Assembly: GCA_963556695.1 (NCBI GenBank) | Contig: CAUWAG010000008.1 | Coordinates: forward strand, 1,178,001 to 1,242,000 | Length of the DNA: 64,000 nt | Direction: 5' to 3' | From: Anthostomella pinea | Taxonomy: Eukaryota; Ascomycota; Sordariomycetes; Xylariales; Xylariaceae | Part shown: in pieces, positions 1 through 11,099 of the stretch | How positions within the stretch are numbered: position 1 is the first letter of the stretch | How the letters are laid out: every line of letters starts with the position of its first letter | Made by a program: the position numbers and the translations under genes | Notes under the pieces: generated by a model | Database searches by the model: none | The model's input: the letters and a program-made list of their open reading frames with translations, nothing else | Told to the model about the DNA's origin: nothing

Positions 1-1113
1 CAATACTTTGAAACTTACGGTTTCTAAAGAGAATGTCATTCTTTCCTTCATTCTTGACCTGGATGCGCGAGCATTTCCACCCCAGCACATTTATGTTAAA
101 GATATGGCAAATCAATTGTTGGCGGCACGTGAAACTGGACGCGTTGGAAAGAACTGGATGCAGAACTTCATTAAATGCATACCAGGCCTCTAGACGTGTT
201 TTTATCAAAAGATAGACTATCAAAGGATCCCGAACAAAGATCCAGACGCGTATTGCGCGTGGTTTTGCCAAATTGCAGCAGCAATCGCAAAACATGGTAC
301 CCAAAAGGCGGATATTTATAACTTTGACGAGACTGGGTTTATGATGGGCATTATTGGGTCTGGCATAGTCGTCATAAGCACCAAAAGAAGTGACAGGCCT
401 AGACAAGTTCATCAAGGTAACAAAGAATGGTCTACAGTAATTTCTGCTATCAATGATGATAGTTGGGTGGTCTTGCCGTTCATCATTCTATAGGACAAAA
501 CCTACCTCACATTATGGTATCGCGACATAACATTACCACGCGATTGAAAACTGGCCGTGTCTGACAACGGATAGACTACAAATGAGATCGGTTTGAAATA
601 GATTCAGTATTTTAATAAGTATACCAGACTATGTATAACTGTCGGTAAACACCTCCTCATCTTAGATGGCCACAAAAGCCACCATTCCCAGGTCTTTCAG
701 AATTATTGTCAGAACAATGGTATCATTACCCTTTATATGCCTGCCCACTCATCACACAGGTTTTAGCCTTTACATGTCAGCTGTTTTAGCCCGCTCAAAC
801 GAGCTTACAGTCGCATGATTAAGGATCTCATCCGGTGTCATATAACCCATATTTCAAAAGAGTACTTCTTTACAACGTTTTATGAAACACATAACGCTGT
901 TATGACGCTAGGAAATATTCGAGCAGGTTTCAGTGCTACTAGGCTTGTTCTTTTTGACCCAGAAAGTATCATTTCATAGCTGGATGCTGTCGCTGTCGTA
1001 CAAACACCGTCACCAGACCCCAATCTGCTACCCACTACTTAGACTTCAAAGACGCCTACCACTATTAACAAAGCGGTAAACCAATCGGTTTATATCTGGA
1101 ATCGAATCAGAAA
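1..1113 (+). pseudogene. Fot1/pogo-type DDE transposase, RIP-inactivated, 5' end cut by the window
   Basis: One reading frame can be followed from about base 8 to base 1113 without any frame change. It shows the Tc5/CENP-B-like DNA-binding end (VGKNWMQNF), the first catalytic Asp in NFDETGFMMG (about 318-347), the second in LILDGHKSHHS (about 655-690) and the pogo-type C-terminal SPLKRAY and IRAGFSATRLVLFDPE blocks. Eight in-frame stops interrupt it, at 191, 491, 545, 572, 599, 764, 977 and 1040. In the cases I can compare with family motifs they fall where Gln or Trp is expected (for example the QPLD block reads stop-PLH). That is the pattern of C-to-T or G-to-A change made by RIP. Fot1/pogo elements cut and paste into TA dinucleotides; this copy cannot encode a transposase. 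The start lies outside the window. Confidence 0.85.
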
Positions 1114-1119
1114 CCACTG

Positions 1120-1373
1120 TGATGGTTTTACCATCCATCAGGTCTAGCAATGGTCCCTATGGTCCCTGGGTCACGTGACTGAGCACTTGACTGATTGGAC
1201 GATAGGTTGATCCATGCCCTAGTGGGTCTAGTGGGGGACGACTGCCCACATCTAGCTGCCCACCAATTTGGGTGCATCTCCAGATCTTTCTTTTCCTTCA
1301 ACCAGAGTTTGTTATACGTCAATAGTTAATAAGGGTCACTGTATCCTTGCAATACATTTACAGAATCGTGACA
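1120..1373 (+). repeat. Solo LTR, family 2 (254 bp)
   Basis: It begins TGATGGTTTTACC and ends ATCGTGACA, the TG...CA ends typical of LTRs. An inverted copy of the same 254-base length lies at 49185-49438. It carries a CACGTG E-box-like core near 1172. No matching 5-base target duplication is visible (cactg before, actac after). It sits just after the recognisable C-terminal end of the Fot1 transposase, so it probably inserted into that dead element. The orientation is arbitrary because no internal coding region accompanies it. Confidence 0.7.
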
Positions 1374-2272
1374 ACTACCAGGGAAGCTTACCTACATCAA
1401 TAGTTGATGTGTTGAGCTCGTTTTCAAAGGCTACATACGGTCTTATATGTGGAATATACGGATGTTGATTGGTCCTATTGATTGTTCTGCTCTGCGTGCA
1501 GAGATTGATCATCTGTCTTCTTGGTGGGTCAGATGCCCTGTGCGTCTCTACCCCACTGGAGATCTTTCAGTGTCTATCTCTGGCTCCCATTCAACACGTG
1601 TGTGACGGTCTGACCTCCTGGAAGTCTGTCAACCCATCAGGGTGGCTTGTGCGCAGCATCACATGACCTTGCGCACAAGACGTGTGGCTACAACTGTACT
1701 AGGCTAGGTAATAGTGGGGCGGATGGAAGGATCATTAATCCCACCAGAATTGGCTGGCGGGTCAGATCCTTCTTTCCCTTCCCACCAAGAGATTCTTACA
1801 CGTAGGTAGTACAATCAGGACTTTTATGTCCTCATCCTATTTACGCTTCGTGACAACGTGGTGGGAGCGCACACATCCTGATAGATGGCAAATCCATCAC
1901 ATTAATACCTTGATTATATTTTACTTTACGTCGAAAGTATAAATTTATGTAATCGTATTATTTCTTAAGCTTTTTCTCTATTACTTTTGTTATGAACCAA
2001 CGAACATTGCGGTCTGATAGCAGGCCAAGAGGGGACAATTGGAAACAGGTTGACCAGAAAGTGGGGTCCTGATCAGTGGAGAGATCGGAGCAACGGAGCA
2101 ACGGTACACAAATCACGTGACCAGCAGAACCTGGGTCACGTGACTAAGAATTTGACTAAGAATTTAGATCACTGGATCACCGTGGTGATCTAGTGAGCAG
2201 GATCACCTTGGATCACTAGTGATCAAGGGTGAGCCACCTAATCAGTGAGGGAGAGATTGGATATACAAGGAC
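1374..2272. other. Non-genic stretch with LTR debris and palindromes
   Basis: I see no gene. Bases about 1740-1855 look like another LTR end (TTACGCTTCGTGACA followed by ACGTGGTGGGAGCGC, which could be a primer-binding region). Bases 1910-1990 are AT-rich. Bases 2110-2160 again contain TCACGTGAC cores resembling family 2 LTRs, and 2163-2226 is a cluster of GATCAC/GTGATC palindromes. Confidence 0.5.
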
Positions 2273-2474
2273 TGTGGGAACAGGCTTGAACGATCAATCA
2301 TAATACTCGAGTATTGGGTCAAGGTCATGATGTTGCTGATGGTTGGATTGGGAAGTCTAGCTGGACCTGCAGGTCTGGCTAAGTGACCTCACAATCCGGT
2401 ATCTAATCTCTTATCTAATCATACATGTAGGTTCTGTATGGATGGTTTGACTATGAAATCACATGGATCCAACA
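2273..2474 (-). repeat. Solo LTR of the Copia family, with 5-bp target-site duplication
   Basis: This is an inverted copy of the LTRs at 3568-3769 and 9418-9620. It begins TGTGGGAACAGG and ends GATCCAACA on the plus strand. It is flanked by AGGAC on both sides (2268-2272 and 2475-2479), a perfect 5-base target-site duplication. The simplest reading is a complete insertion that later lost its interior by LTR-LTR recombination. Confidence 0.88.
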
Positions 2475-3567
2475 AGGACAGACATTTCCCAACCAGATAG
2501 ATAAACAGTCTCTACCTCAGTGATCAATCTAAGCATCTTAGCCAACCATAAGGTGGGAGAAATCTCCTGACGACTCGACTACACAGTGAACCCAGTTCAG
2601 ACCAAGCCCCAGCATCTGAGTGTCTTCTAGTTGACAGAAGCCTCCATTGTTCTTTGTGTTGACTTACCTCAGAACATAAACCCTATAGAACCCTTTAGCC
2701 TTATAGGTTAGACGGCTCGTCACAACTTTAACTAAAATAACAATCAAACGACGCTATAAATTATTAAACGATAACGCGGCTATAAGTTTTAGTTTCTAAA
2801 AAAATCTTTTTGATTACTTGATATTTGAGAAGTCGTTATTAGCTCCGGTTTAATCGCTATTATTATTGAATATAAACATATTATTCAAAAATTTATTAAA
2901 AGAGATTATTAAAAAACTTAAGTATTAACGCTCTATATTTACCGCTAAAATCTAATTTAAATATTAACGTTGAAAATATATATACGTCGCGTTTATTACT
3001 TTATACTGATTAAAAAAACTTGAGTAAAAATAGCCTTACGTTTTATTTTTAATACAGAATTGCTAATAATAAGTTCTTGGTGTACTCCTCTTTGCCCTCC
3101 AACAAGCCGTTGAATTTGTTGGTTTGTAACACCTTGAGCCTTTATTATTAACCGAAATATATTATCAATTTTTAATTAGCTTTAAGTCGTATATAAAATT
3201 ATAATAAGCGATAGCCTTTTAATACTTTAATTTAATAAGCTTTCAATTTAAGAATACTTTATTTTTATTTGTTCAAAGACTCTAAGGTCGACTAATTTAA
3301 AAGGATTTATAAGAAAGGCTATATTAAATACTTAATATAAGGCGTTTATTAAACTCGATTAATATTAGGTTATTTAGTTTTAGATAATAATTTAATACAC
3401 AAAATCTTTTCTAAGATTTATTAATATTAAGAACAATAAGCTTTAAGATATTTTTATAGCTTTAAACAATACTTACGGTATTGTTAAAATAAAAGTGCTG
3501 TTTTACATGAAGTTTTTAAAAAAATTCTTCGATATTAAAAAAAGAAACCCAAAATATAACCTATAGT
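2475..3567. other. AT-rich island, RIP-like
   Basis: The stretch from about 2720 to 3560 is overwhelmingly A and T, with many TAA/TTA words and stops in every frame. No gene or recognisable element can be read. This is the usual look of heavily RIP-mutated repeat DNA in ascomycetes. Confidence 0.7.
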
Positions 3568-3769
3568 TGTTGTATCCATGTGATTACACAGTCAAACCAT
3601 CCATACAGAACCCACATGTATGATTAGATAAGAGATTAGATACCGGATTGTGAGGACACTTAGCCAGACCTGCAAGTCCAGCTAGACCTCCCAATCTAAC
3701 CATCAGCAACATCATGACCTTGACACCATACTCGAGTATTATGATTGATCGTTCAAGCCTGTTCCTACA
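3568..3769 (+). repeat. 5' LTR of the Copia element
   Basis: It is nearly identical to the 3' LTR over its last roughly 150 bases, with two differences seen by eye. It diverges over its first roughly 55 bases, where it instead resembles the solo LTR at 2273-2474. Confidence 0.9.
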
Positions 3770-3833
3770 CTGATCAGTGTTGTCTCCCAGGCAACACAGA
3801 TAAGCAAGGAAAAGAAAAGACCTTATTGTATCA

Positions 3834-3913
3834 ACGCTCCTCCGTGAGGCGACTCGGGATACAACCAAAGATCTGGATCTTCTGGCGCAAACGTTCCTCC
3901 GTGAGGCGACTCG
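3834..3913 (+). repeat. Direct repeat in the Copia leader
   Basis: The motif CTCCGTGAGGCGACTCG occurs twice (3834-3856 and 3891-3913 including flanks), 57 bases apart, in the untranslated leader. Just upstream, GTGTTG and CAACAC (about 3777-3797) can pair as a short hairpin next to the LTR edge. Confidence 0.6.
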
Positions 3914-4111
3914 AGGCAGTAGATTACGCTGCAATCACAGCAATATCACCTACGCGTGGCAGTCCCTGACTACTGACAGAACCATCTCTTTACAATCCGC
4001 GAACAACACGCAGATTCATTACGCACGCCTTTCGCACTTCTCCCTTCCCCCTACCATTTCCCCTACTCTTACCTTCACCTTTATGCATTCCGAAGCGTAC
4101 ACACCGACAAG

Positions 4112-7100
4112 ATGGCTCCCGAATCCTCAAATGGCGAGGAACCTGCCGATGCCACAACCATCAAAGAGATCGCCTTCCAGAATACGACTCAGTACCTGAT
4201 TGGGCACGACCTGCCCCTGAAGATCGCCAACGTAATCGACCTCGAGAGAGTCAAGCGCGGTACCCCAGTCGAGGATGAAAAAAGTGAGATTCACTACAAC
4301 TTATACGTACTGTCATGCATCGACCTCTATAACCGCAACAAGAATCCAGTCGCTACCGACATTCAGGAATCCTTCCAGCTCGATTTCGAGGACTGGACGA
4401 AGCCCGACTTCGAGAAGATCGAGAAGCATATTCGTAATTTATTCAAGAAATGTCTTAACTCGAGAGGCATATATCTGGGCAAAACTAACTCGTCGATCTC
4501 CGATGCCCTTGCTCGCCTGGTTACCAACGAAGACCTACCAGTATGAGATGGGGCCTCCCTCAAGGTAGCAAAGATCAAGTGGCCCAATGCCAGGATGTGG
4601 CAACTCGTCGACCTGTGCACATCCATCCATACCCCCAAGGCGAGAATGATGAGATCGAGACACCCGGTATTGATATCCCAGACGACGATACCTCAAAGAC
4701 AGCACCTGCGAACCCCCTTAATGATGCTCCCTCCGACGACGATGAACCTGATAATCAACCTCAGAGACAAGGAATGACTAAAGGCAAGTTGGTAGCATTT
4801 CCAACCACTGAACGAGATCAACACGAGTCAGTACCCACTACCGATACGTCAAATCGACCATTACAGCGCCGTACACATGATCTGCCATTCACTCAGCATC
4901 AGTCCCGTTCACACACGCCCCAGACGTTCGGATTCCAACAGGAACAAGTCTCGATGGCATACGCAACCGGCAATTTCATACCTGATCCCCGTCACGTTGC
5001 CATTACCCCAGACCCAGGTTTCGGTTCACATCATCAGCACAATCAATGGCTCGAGCATCAACCTCCTGACCCGTACACGAAGATACCACCAGATCCGATC
5101 GAGAACAAAGCTGTACCTCCTCAAACAGTTGCAACATTTACAAAGTTATGTGCAAAGGAAGACAGTTTTTCCAGAAAACCGTACGACATCTTGGACGACA
5201 AGATACGGTATTTCTTGAATACATGCCACACAGTTGGCATTCAACCTTCACAGTTTCACGCTGTCTTCTCTTACATTCTCGTCGGAACAGCTCGAGAATA
5301 CTTCATGCACCATGTTAGCAGATATTCCATGTTCTCGGAGTTGTACCAATGCCTCAAGGTTCATTTTGATACCGAAGTAAACAAAACCCAGTATCATCAC
5401 GACTGGACCGCTACTACATTTGGTACCTTGAGAGCACAGCCTGAGAACGCTCAAAAGACCAAGATGGACATACTGGAGCTGCTACTTGCCAAGATGCAAT
5501 TGTGTCAACGTGCTCTCGGCCCTGCTTATAGCGGCGAAACACAGCTTGTGGCATCCGTCGAACGTACTTGCCGCAGTGTACCTGAATTTAGCCAAGCTTT
5601 ATTCATCCCATCCCTTACCTTTGAGAGTCTCGCATCGAACTTGCGACAGTCACTCCAGACCGCCGAGGCGATGGCACATAGCAGCCAATATTCCGCTGGC
5701 CTACACTTTACGGATCGAAAGTTTCACCGACGTAATAAGCTAAATGACAAATCGTTCAATAAGACCACGAATAACAGCAGACGATGCTACATCTGCCAAG
5801 AGCTCACCTGCCGTTCTTGGAAGCACTCAGAGGATGAACAGCGCAAGTCTAAGGAAAAATGGCGCCATGAACAAAAGTTTCGAGGTAGGCCCAATACCTC
5901 GTCGTCATACGCACATTTCCTGGCCGATTTCGAGCCAGAGGAGTCTGAATCCGACGATACACATGATCAACACACCTTGGATGCCAAGATCGATAGTAGT
6001 GACAAAACCATACATTACCACACTGCTGTAGTCCTCAGTAATCGTGCCTTTCAGCATGCGATTACAGCACGAGACGATGAGTTTGTTGAGGTCGATTCTG
6101 ACACATTTATCCTCGACCGATATGCAAGCTCTACGTTTTAAGGCATTATGCCTGATTTCGGAGCAGCATCTATATCAACCGCCGGCAAAGGCCAGTTCAT
6201 TGCCCTCCAACGTGAGATGCCAATTTTTCTCGATGAATCGAGAGCTGGCGAAGCAACCGTCAGATTTAGAGGAGAACAACCTCTGAGCTCCTTGGGCACT
6301 ACGTTCGTGGATACCCCTCTTGGAGGTATTACATTCCACGTAATCGATACTGCAACACCGTTCCTCCTTTGTCTTGAGGATTTTGATGCCCTCGGAGTAA
6401 TATTTGACAATTTTACGAACCGAATGGTCCGTACGAAGGATGGCAAGACCATCCCAATCACCCGTAAATGGTGCCATCCCTGGTTCTTTCTCTCAGCAAT
6501 GACAACCGCATCAACTGGTGTTTTCCTGACCGAAGCTGAATTACGACGTGTCCATACCCAATTTGGACACCCTTCCGTCGGCAAGCTTCACAAGCTCCTG
6601 GAGAAATCTGGCAATGAAGCTGATCGCGATGCCATTGTAATGATCAACAAGTTTTGCCATCACTGCCAGATCAAAGGCCCATCACCACAGCGGTTCAAGT
6701 TTTCCATCAACAAGGATATTGATTTCAACTACGAAGTCATTGTTGACGTTATGTACTTGTACAGCAAGCCTGTCCTTCACTGCGTTGACGCCTCTACAGC
6801 GTTCCAAGCAGCCCAATTCCTTCTCAGCCTGTCTGCCAAGGAGACCTGGGAAGCATTGAAACGATGTTAGATCAATACTTATCTTGGTCCCCCAGATGTC
6901 CTGACGCACGATGCTGGTACAAACTTCGCAGCTACAGAGTTTCGCGCTGAAGCCTGATTGCTTGGAATCACCTGTCATCAGATCCCCGTCGAAGCTCATT
7001 GGTCGATTGGCAAGGTTGAACGTTATCATACCCCCATTCGACGCTCTTACGAGATCATCCGAGCCGAATCATCCGAGATCTCCCAAGAAGCTGCCCTGCA

Positions 7101-9336
7101 GATGGCAGTAAAAGCTGTAAACGATACAGCTGGACCAGATGGACTTGTGCCTACACTCTTAGTGTTTGGAGCCTATCCACGCGTTACAATGGATTCACCT
7201 CCGACACCAGCACAGCTCCAGCGTGCCCAGGCACAGGCCAAGGCAATGACCGAACTGCGTAAGATTCGAGCCAAGCGTAACGTTCAAGATGCCCTGAACA
7301 CCAGGAACGGCCCTGATACAACCCCAACACTGCCTCGCTCTCTTCCTATTGGCAGTGAAGTTCTTGTCTACCGCGAAAAAGACAAATATCAAGGCCCGTA
7401 TAAAGTTCTATCGGTAACAGATCGAGAAGTAACCGTTGAGATGGTTAACGGACCAACCCTATTCAGCCGCACGCATGTCAAGCCGTACAACCGTCACCCT
7501 GACACAATCATCGATACTGAAAAGCCCGACGATCTAGATACCCCCGTTCCATTTGAGTATCCAGAACCGACACTCCCCCGTCGTCGCGGACGTCCTCCGA
7601 AGCTTTCTACATCCGTCTAAAGCACAAAGCGATCTCGCGGCCGACCCAGAAAAGCGCACATGGTATATATACTTACTACGATCACAAGCGAAGAGGAGAA
7701 CTTCGCTGGCTCTTTCGTCCAGCAAGATGAATATAGCATTTTCCTCTCGCACAAGGAGCGTGCTGACCACGCTCTCGCCCTGAAACTGCGCACTGAAGGC
7801 AAGATCACAGCCCCCGGAGCACCCTTTGAGCAATCCGATGTCGTTGAGATTGAGTCTCTATTTGCCGATGAAGTGCTTGTCCCCATTCTGTTCGACAGCA
7901 AGATTCACGGCGACACCCGACTGTTTAACTCTCGTCTCGTCCGCACTGTCAAAGGCATCATTGACCGCCCTTATGAGAAGAGCAGACTCGTGGTTCAAGG
8001 ATATAACGATCATGAGAAGCACAGTATCATGACCCAAGCGCCGACGATCATGCGATGTAGCCAACGACTGGCCATGGCTTTGACACCGTCTCTACGACGG
8101 CTGGGTTGCCTCGCCGCCTCTCGAGACATCACAATGGCCTATACTCAGTCACAACACCCAATGAATCGTCTTGTTCTGTGCAAACTGCCTATTGAACTAA
8201 AGAAGAAGTATCCAGAGGGTACGATTCTTCGCGTCGACAAACACCTGTACGGAATTGCTGAAGCTGGGAATCATTGGTATGACACATACTCCGCCCACCA
8301 CAAGGAAAGACTAGAAATAGAGACATCCGCCTACGACCCTTGTTTGTTTATCACGAAGAAAGGCAACGACTTTGCTATCACAGCCCTTCAGACTGACGAC
8401 ACTTTCATCATTGGCACTTCCGGTTTCCTGGAGAAGGAAGAGAACGAGATGAAGACCGCAGGCTACAAGACAAAGCCACGAACCCAGTTTGGTACCGGTT
8501 CTTCTAGCGACTTTAACGGATGCCGCCTGGAATTTCAGACAGAGATCATGACAGCGGTTCAGAAGGGGCAAGCTGACAAGCTCGTCCTTATTGACATAAA
8601 GGACAAGGACTACAAGCAGAGATTCGTTGAGCAACGAGCGAGGGGCGCCTACATTGCCTCCATCTGTCAACCAGAAACCGCATTCGATTATTCTGTCGCA
8701 GCCCAAGCCCAAGAACCCTCCGACAAAGATGTCGAGATGCTAAACAAACGCATTTAGTGGCAACTGGACAACAAGTCACGTGGACTTCGATTCGTGACGA
8801 TTGATCTGTTTACTGCTAAACTCTTTGTATTCGTTGACGGGTCATTTGCCAACAATAAGGACCTATCCTTATAGATCGGATTTGTCATTATCCTTGGGAA
8901 TGAATCTTCTGGCAAGGGCGAGACATTCACATTTGATGTGACCGGCAACATTGTCCATTGGTCCTCTACTAAATGCAAGAGAATTACTCGTAGCGTGCTG
9001 GCTTCAGAGATCTATGGCATGGTAGCTGGATACGACTACGGCTATGTAATCCACTGCACACTGGCAACTGTCTGTCAACGACTTGAACTACCAACGATCC
9101 CTCTGATCCTTTGTACAGACTCGTACTCGCTATACCAGTGCCTTGTCCAACTCGGCACAACCAGCAAAAAACGTCTAATGATTGATCTTATGGCATTGCG
9201 GCAGTCATACGAGAATCATGAGATCACGGAAATCCGATGGATCCATGGCGAAGACAACCCTGCCGACTCGATGACCAAATCGTCTCTAAACAAAGCCCTT
9301 AGTGGTCTTGTTTCTGATAATGAGACAACAGTTTGA
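4112..9336 (+). pseudogene. Copia gag-pol polyprotein, broken by stops
   Basis: The gag part starts at the ATG at 4112. It meets a TGA at 4544 where Trp would fit, and after one frame change near 4620-4640 a single frame runs to 9336. In order it shows a Cys-bearing gag tail (RRCYICQEL, about 5780), a retropepsin-like segment where the expected D-S/T-G reads DFGAAS (6151-6168), the pre-integrase HTQFGHPSVGKLH block (about 6555), integrase Asp residues (VDVMYLY and THDAGTNF) and Glu (PVEAHWSIGKVERYH), reverse transcriptase (RVVDKHLYGI-like block and LQTDDTF at about 8386) and RNase H (FVDGSF to the final stop). In-frame stops occur at 6139 (TAA), 6868 (TAG), 6955 (TGA), 7618 (TAA), 8755 (TAG) and 8872 (TAG). 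Most fit Gln or Trp codons changed by one transition. Confidence 0.88.
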
Positions 9337-9417
9337 GTTAAAGGCTGGGTTCAACATTGAGATTACCTGGATGAATGGTTTGATGGAATCGCGACTATGA
9401 AAAGAGAGAGTATCCTG

Positions 9418-9620
9418 TGTTGGATCCATGTGATTCCAACCTTCAAACCATTCATACCGGATCCACATGTATGATTAGATAAGAGATTAGATACCGGATT
9501 GTGAGGACACTTAGCCAGACCTGCAAGTCCAGCTAGACCTCCCAATCCAACCATCAGCAACATCATGACCTTGACCCCATACTCGAGTATTATGATTGAT
9601 CGTTCAAGCCTGTTCCTACA
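9418..9620 (+). repeat. 3' LTR of the Copia element
   Basis: It begins TGTTGGATCC and ends TTCCTACA, directly after the polypurine tract. See the 5' LTR for the comparison. Confidence 0.9.
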
Positions 9621-10259
9621 AAGTTAGATAATAATAGAACAGGTCAAAAAAAGTAACCGTCGTATAAAACAAAAAAGCCTTAGTATTGATCGTGTAATAA
9701 TGATATTAAATTTACTAATATTAACGGTAATAGGTATAATAAAATATACATTTATAAGTAATAATATTTATAAATACGTTATATAATCCCGCGGTAAATA
9801 ATAAACAAAAAATACGATAAAAAGATTAAAAATAACAATATAAGCAGTAATTTTGTTAAAACGCGCAAAACTTTAAATAGTATCAATTACGCCTGTCTTT
9901 AAATATAATAGTTAATTTCGATTAATTTCAAGAGAGAGAAATCTCGCTTATATGAATAATAAGCATATAAATATAAAATAATCGCAAAATAAATATTATA
10001 TAAGCTTAAAATCATAACGGGCGTAAACGAATTTAAGTAAAAAGGAGTATAGATCTACTAGCAATTTTTTATAATTAAGACAGTTTGCCTTCTAGTTAGC
10101 CGTAATCTTTTCTTCCAAATGAACATTACCTCGGCATTTCAAAACAAACTCGATCCCAATATACTTGCCCCGCAACACCACGGCCATTACAGGATAACAT
10201 TGCCATCAAACTCAAGGGTGTTACTATTTCAAATATAGACGCCCGTCAATCCACCAAAA
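9621..10259. other. AT-rich stretch then promoter region
   Basis: Bases 9625-10080 are AT-rich with no readable frame. From about 10100 the composition returns to normal, and the last 150 bases before the next gene can serve as its promoter. No clear TATA box or operator is recognised. Confidence 0.5.
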
Positions 10260-11099
10260 ATGGTCCTCTGCACCCTCCACCTCATCTCCCTCAAAGACGG
10301 CGTCTCCCACGCCTCCTTCCTCTCCAAACTGCGCCAGAATGGCATCAAGCCCCTCGTGCAGGCCCGGCCCCTCCGGTGGATGATCCTGCCGACACAGCTG
10401 TACGCCGGCCACCTGCTCGCGCGGAACACACGATGGGACATCTTCCTCATCCTCGAGTCCCCCTCCGACTCATCAGTATCCGGCGGCGGCAGCATCCCGC
10501 CGAGCATTCAGGCGTCGGACATCGCGGCCTCGTGGACCGCGACGTGCGGCGCGTCCGCCAAGATGCTCGCTGAGTATCGCACCACCAACGCGGCGCTGCT
10601 GCACCCGGCCCCGGGCTCCGTGAAGGCGCCTGAGGCGCCCGCCTTGGATCCCGCGACGTCGGGGCAGAACCTCGAGATGACGCACGAGACGGCGTCGTGG
10701 ATCGCGGCGCTGCCGCCGCGGCTGCGGGGGCACCCGGTCTCCATGCTCAACCTGCTGGCGTTCAACCCGGGCAAGAAGGACCAGTACAAGCGGTACGGGG
10801 CCGAGTTCTCGAAGCGGATCGGGTCGCGGCACGGCGGGCGGGTTAAGATTGTCGGCAGGGTGACGGCGACGGAGGAGGATCAGGAGGCGGGCGCTCGCGA
10901 GGCTGGGTGGGATGAGATTGCGTGGGTGCACTATCCCAGCATCGAGCACTTTGCGGCCATGGCGGCGAGTAAGGATTATCAGGAGGTCAATCGGGAGTAC
11001 CGCCTTGGCGCGCTGAAGGATACGTTTATTATGTGCATGATGGAGGTCGATGATCATGGGGAGGTTGTGGATGTCCGGGCGGGGAGGGAGAAGCTATGA
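10260..11099 (+). CDS. Two-part dimeric alpha/beta-barrel (DUF1330/EthD-like) protein
   Basis: An intronless 279-residue frame starts at ATGGTCCTCTGC. The C-terminal part (about 150-279) has the look of the DUF1330 family of dimeric ferredoxin-like barrels: VSMLNLLAF near its start, YPSIEHFAAM in the middle, then YQEVNREYRLGALKDTFIM. The N-terminal part (about 1-115) also reads as a barrel-like domain (LHLISLKDG, RPLRWMILP). The protein therefore seems to be two related folds in one chain. No signal peptide or membrane segment is seen. Such barrels act as small-molecule binding proteins or monooxygenase/cyclase-like enzymes, but the reaction here is unknown. It is the first intact gene after the transposon block and lies on the same strand as the polyketide synthase remnants. 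A role in that pathway is only a guess. Confidence 0.7.
   Translation: MVLCTLHLISLKDGVSHASFLSKLRQNGIKPLVQARPLRWMILPTQLYAGHLLARNTRWDIFLILESPSDSSVSGGGSIPPSIQASDIAASWTATCGASAKMLAEYRTTNAALLHPAPGSVKAPEAPALDPATSGQNLEMTHETASWIAALPPRLRGHPVSMLNLLAFNPGKKDQYKRYGAEFSKRIGSRHGGRVKIVGRVTATEEDQEAGAREAGWDEIAWVHYPSIEHFAAMAASKDYQEVNREYRLGALKDTFIMCMMEVDDHGEVVDVRAGREKL

Larger units (their letters stand above)
3568..9620 (+). mobile_element. Full-length Ty1/Copia LTR retrotransposon, inactivated
   Basis: The element is bounded by two direct LTRs of about 202 bases (3568-3769 and 9418-9620) with TGTTG...TACA ends. A polypurine tract (GAAAAGAGAGAG, 9399-9410) lies just before the 3' LTR. Between them lies a gag-pol region in the order protease, integrase, reverse transcriptase, RNase H, which defines the Copia type. 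The bases outside the LTRs (ATAGT and AAGTT) do not match, so no target-site duplication is preserved. I could not recognise a tRNA primer-binding site after the 5' LTR. The coding region carries a series of in-frame stops, so the copy is not autonomous. Confidence 0.9.

Noticed and set aside
10473..11057. 194-residue minus-strand frame opposite the two-barrel protein
   Set aside because: Arg/Pro-rich shadow of a GC-rich gene on the other strand.
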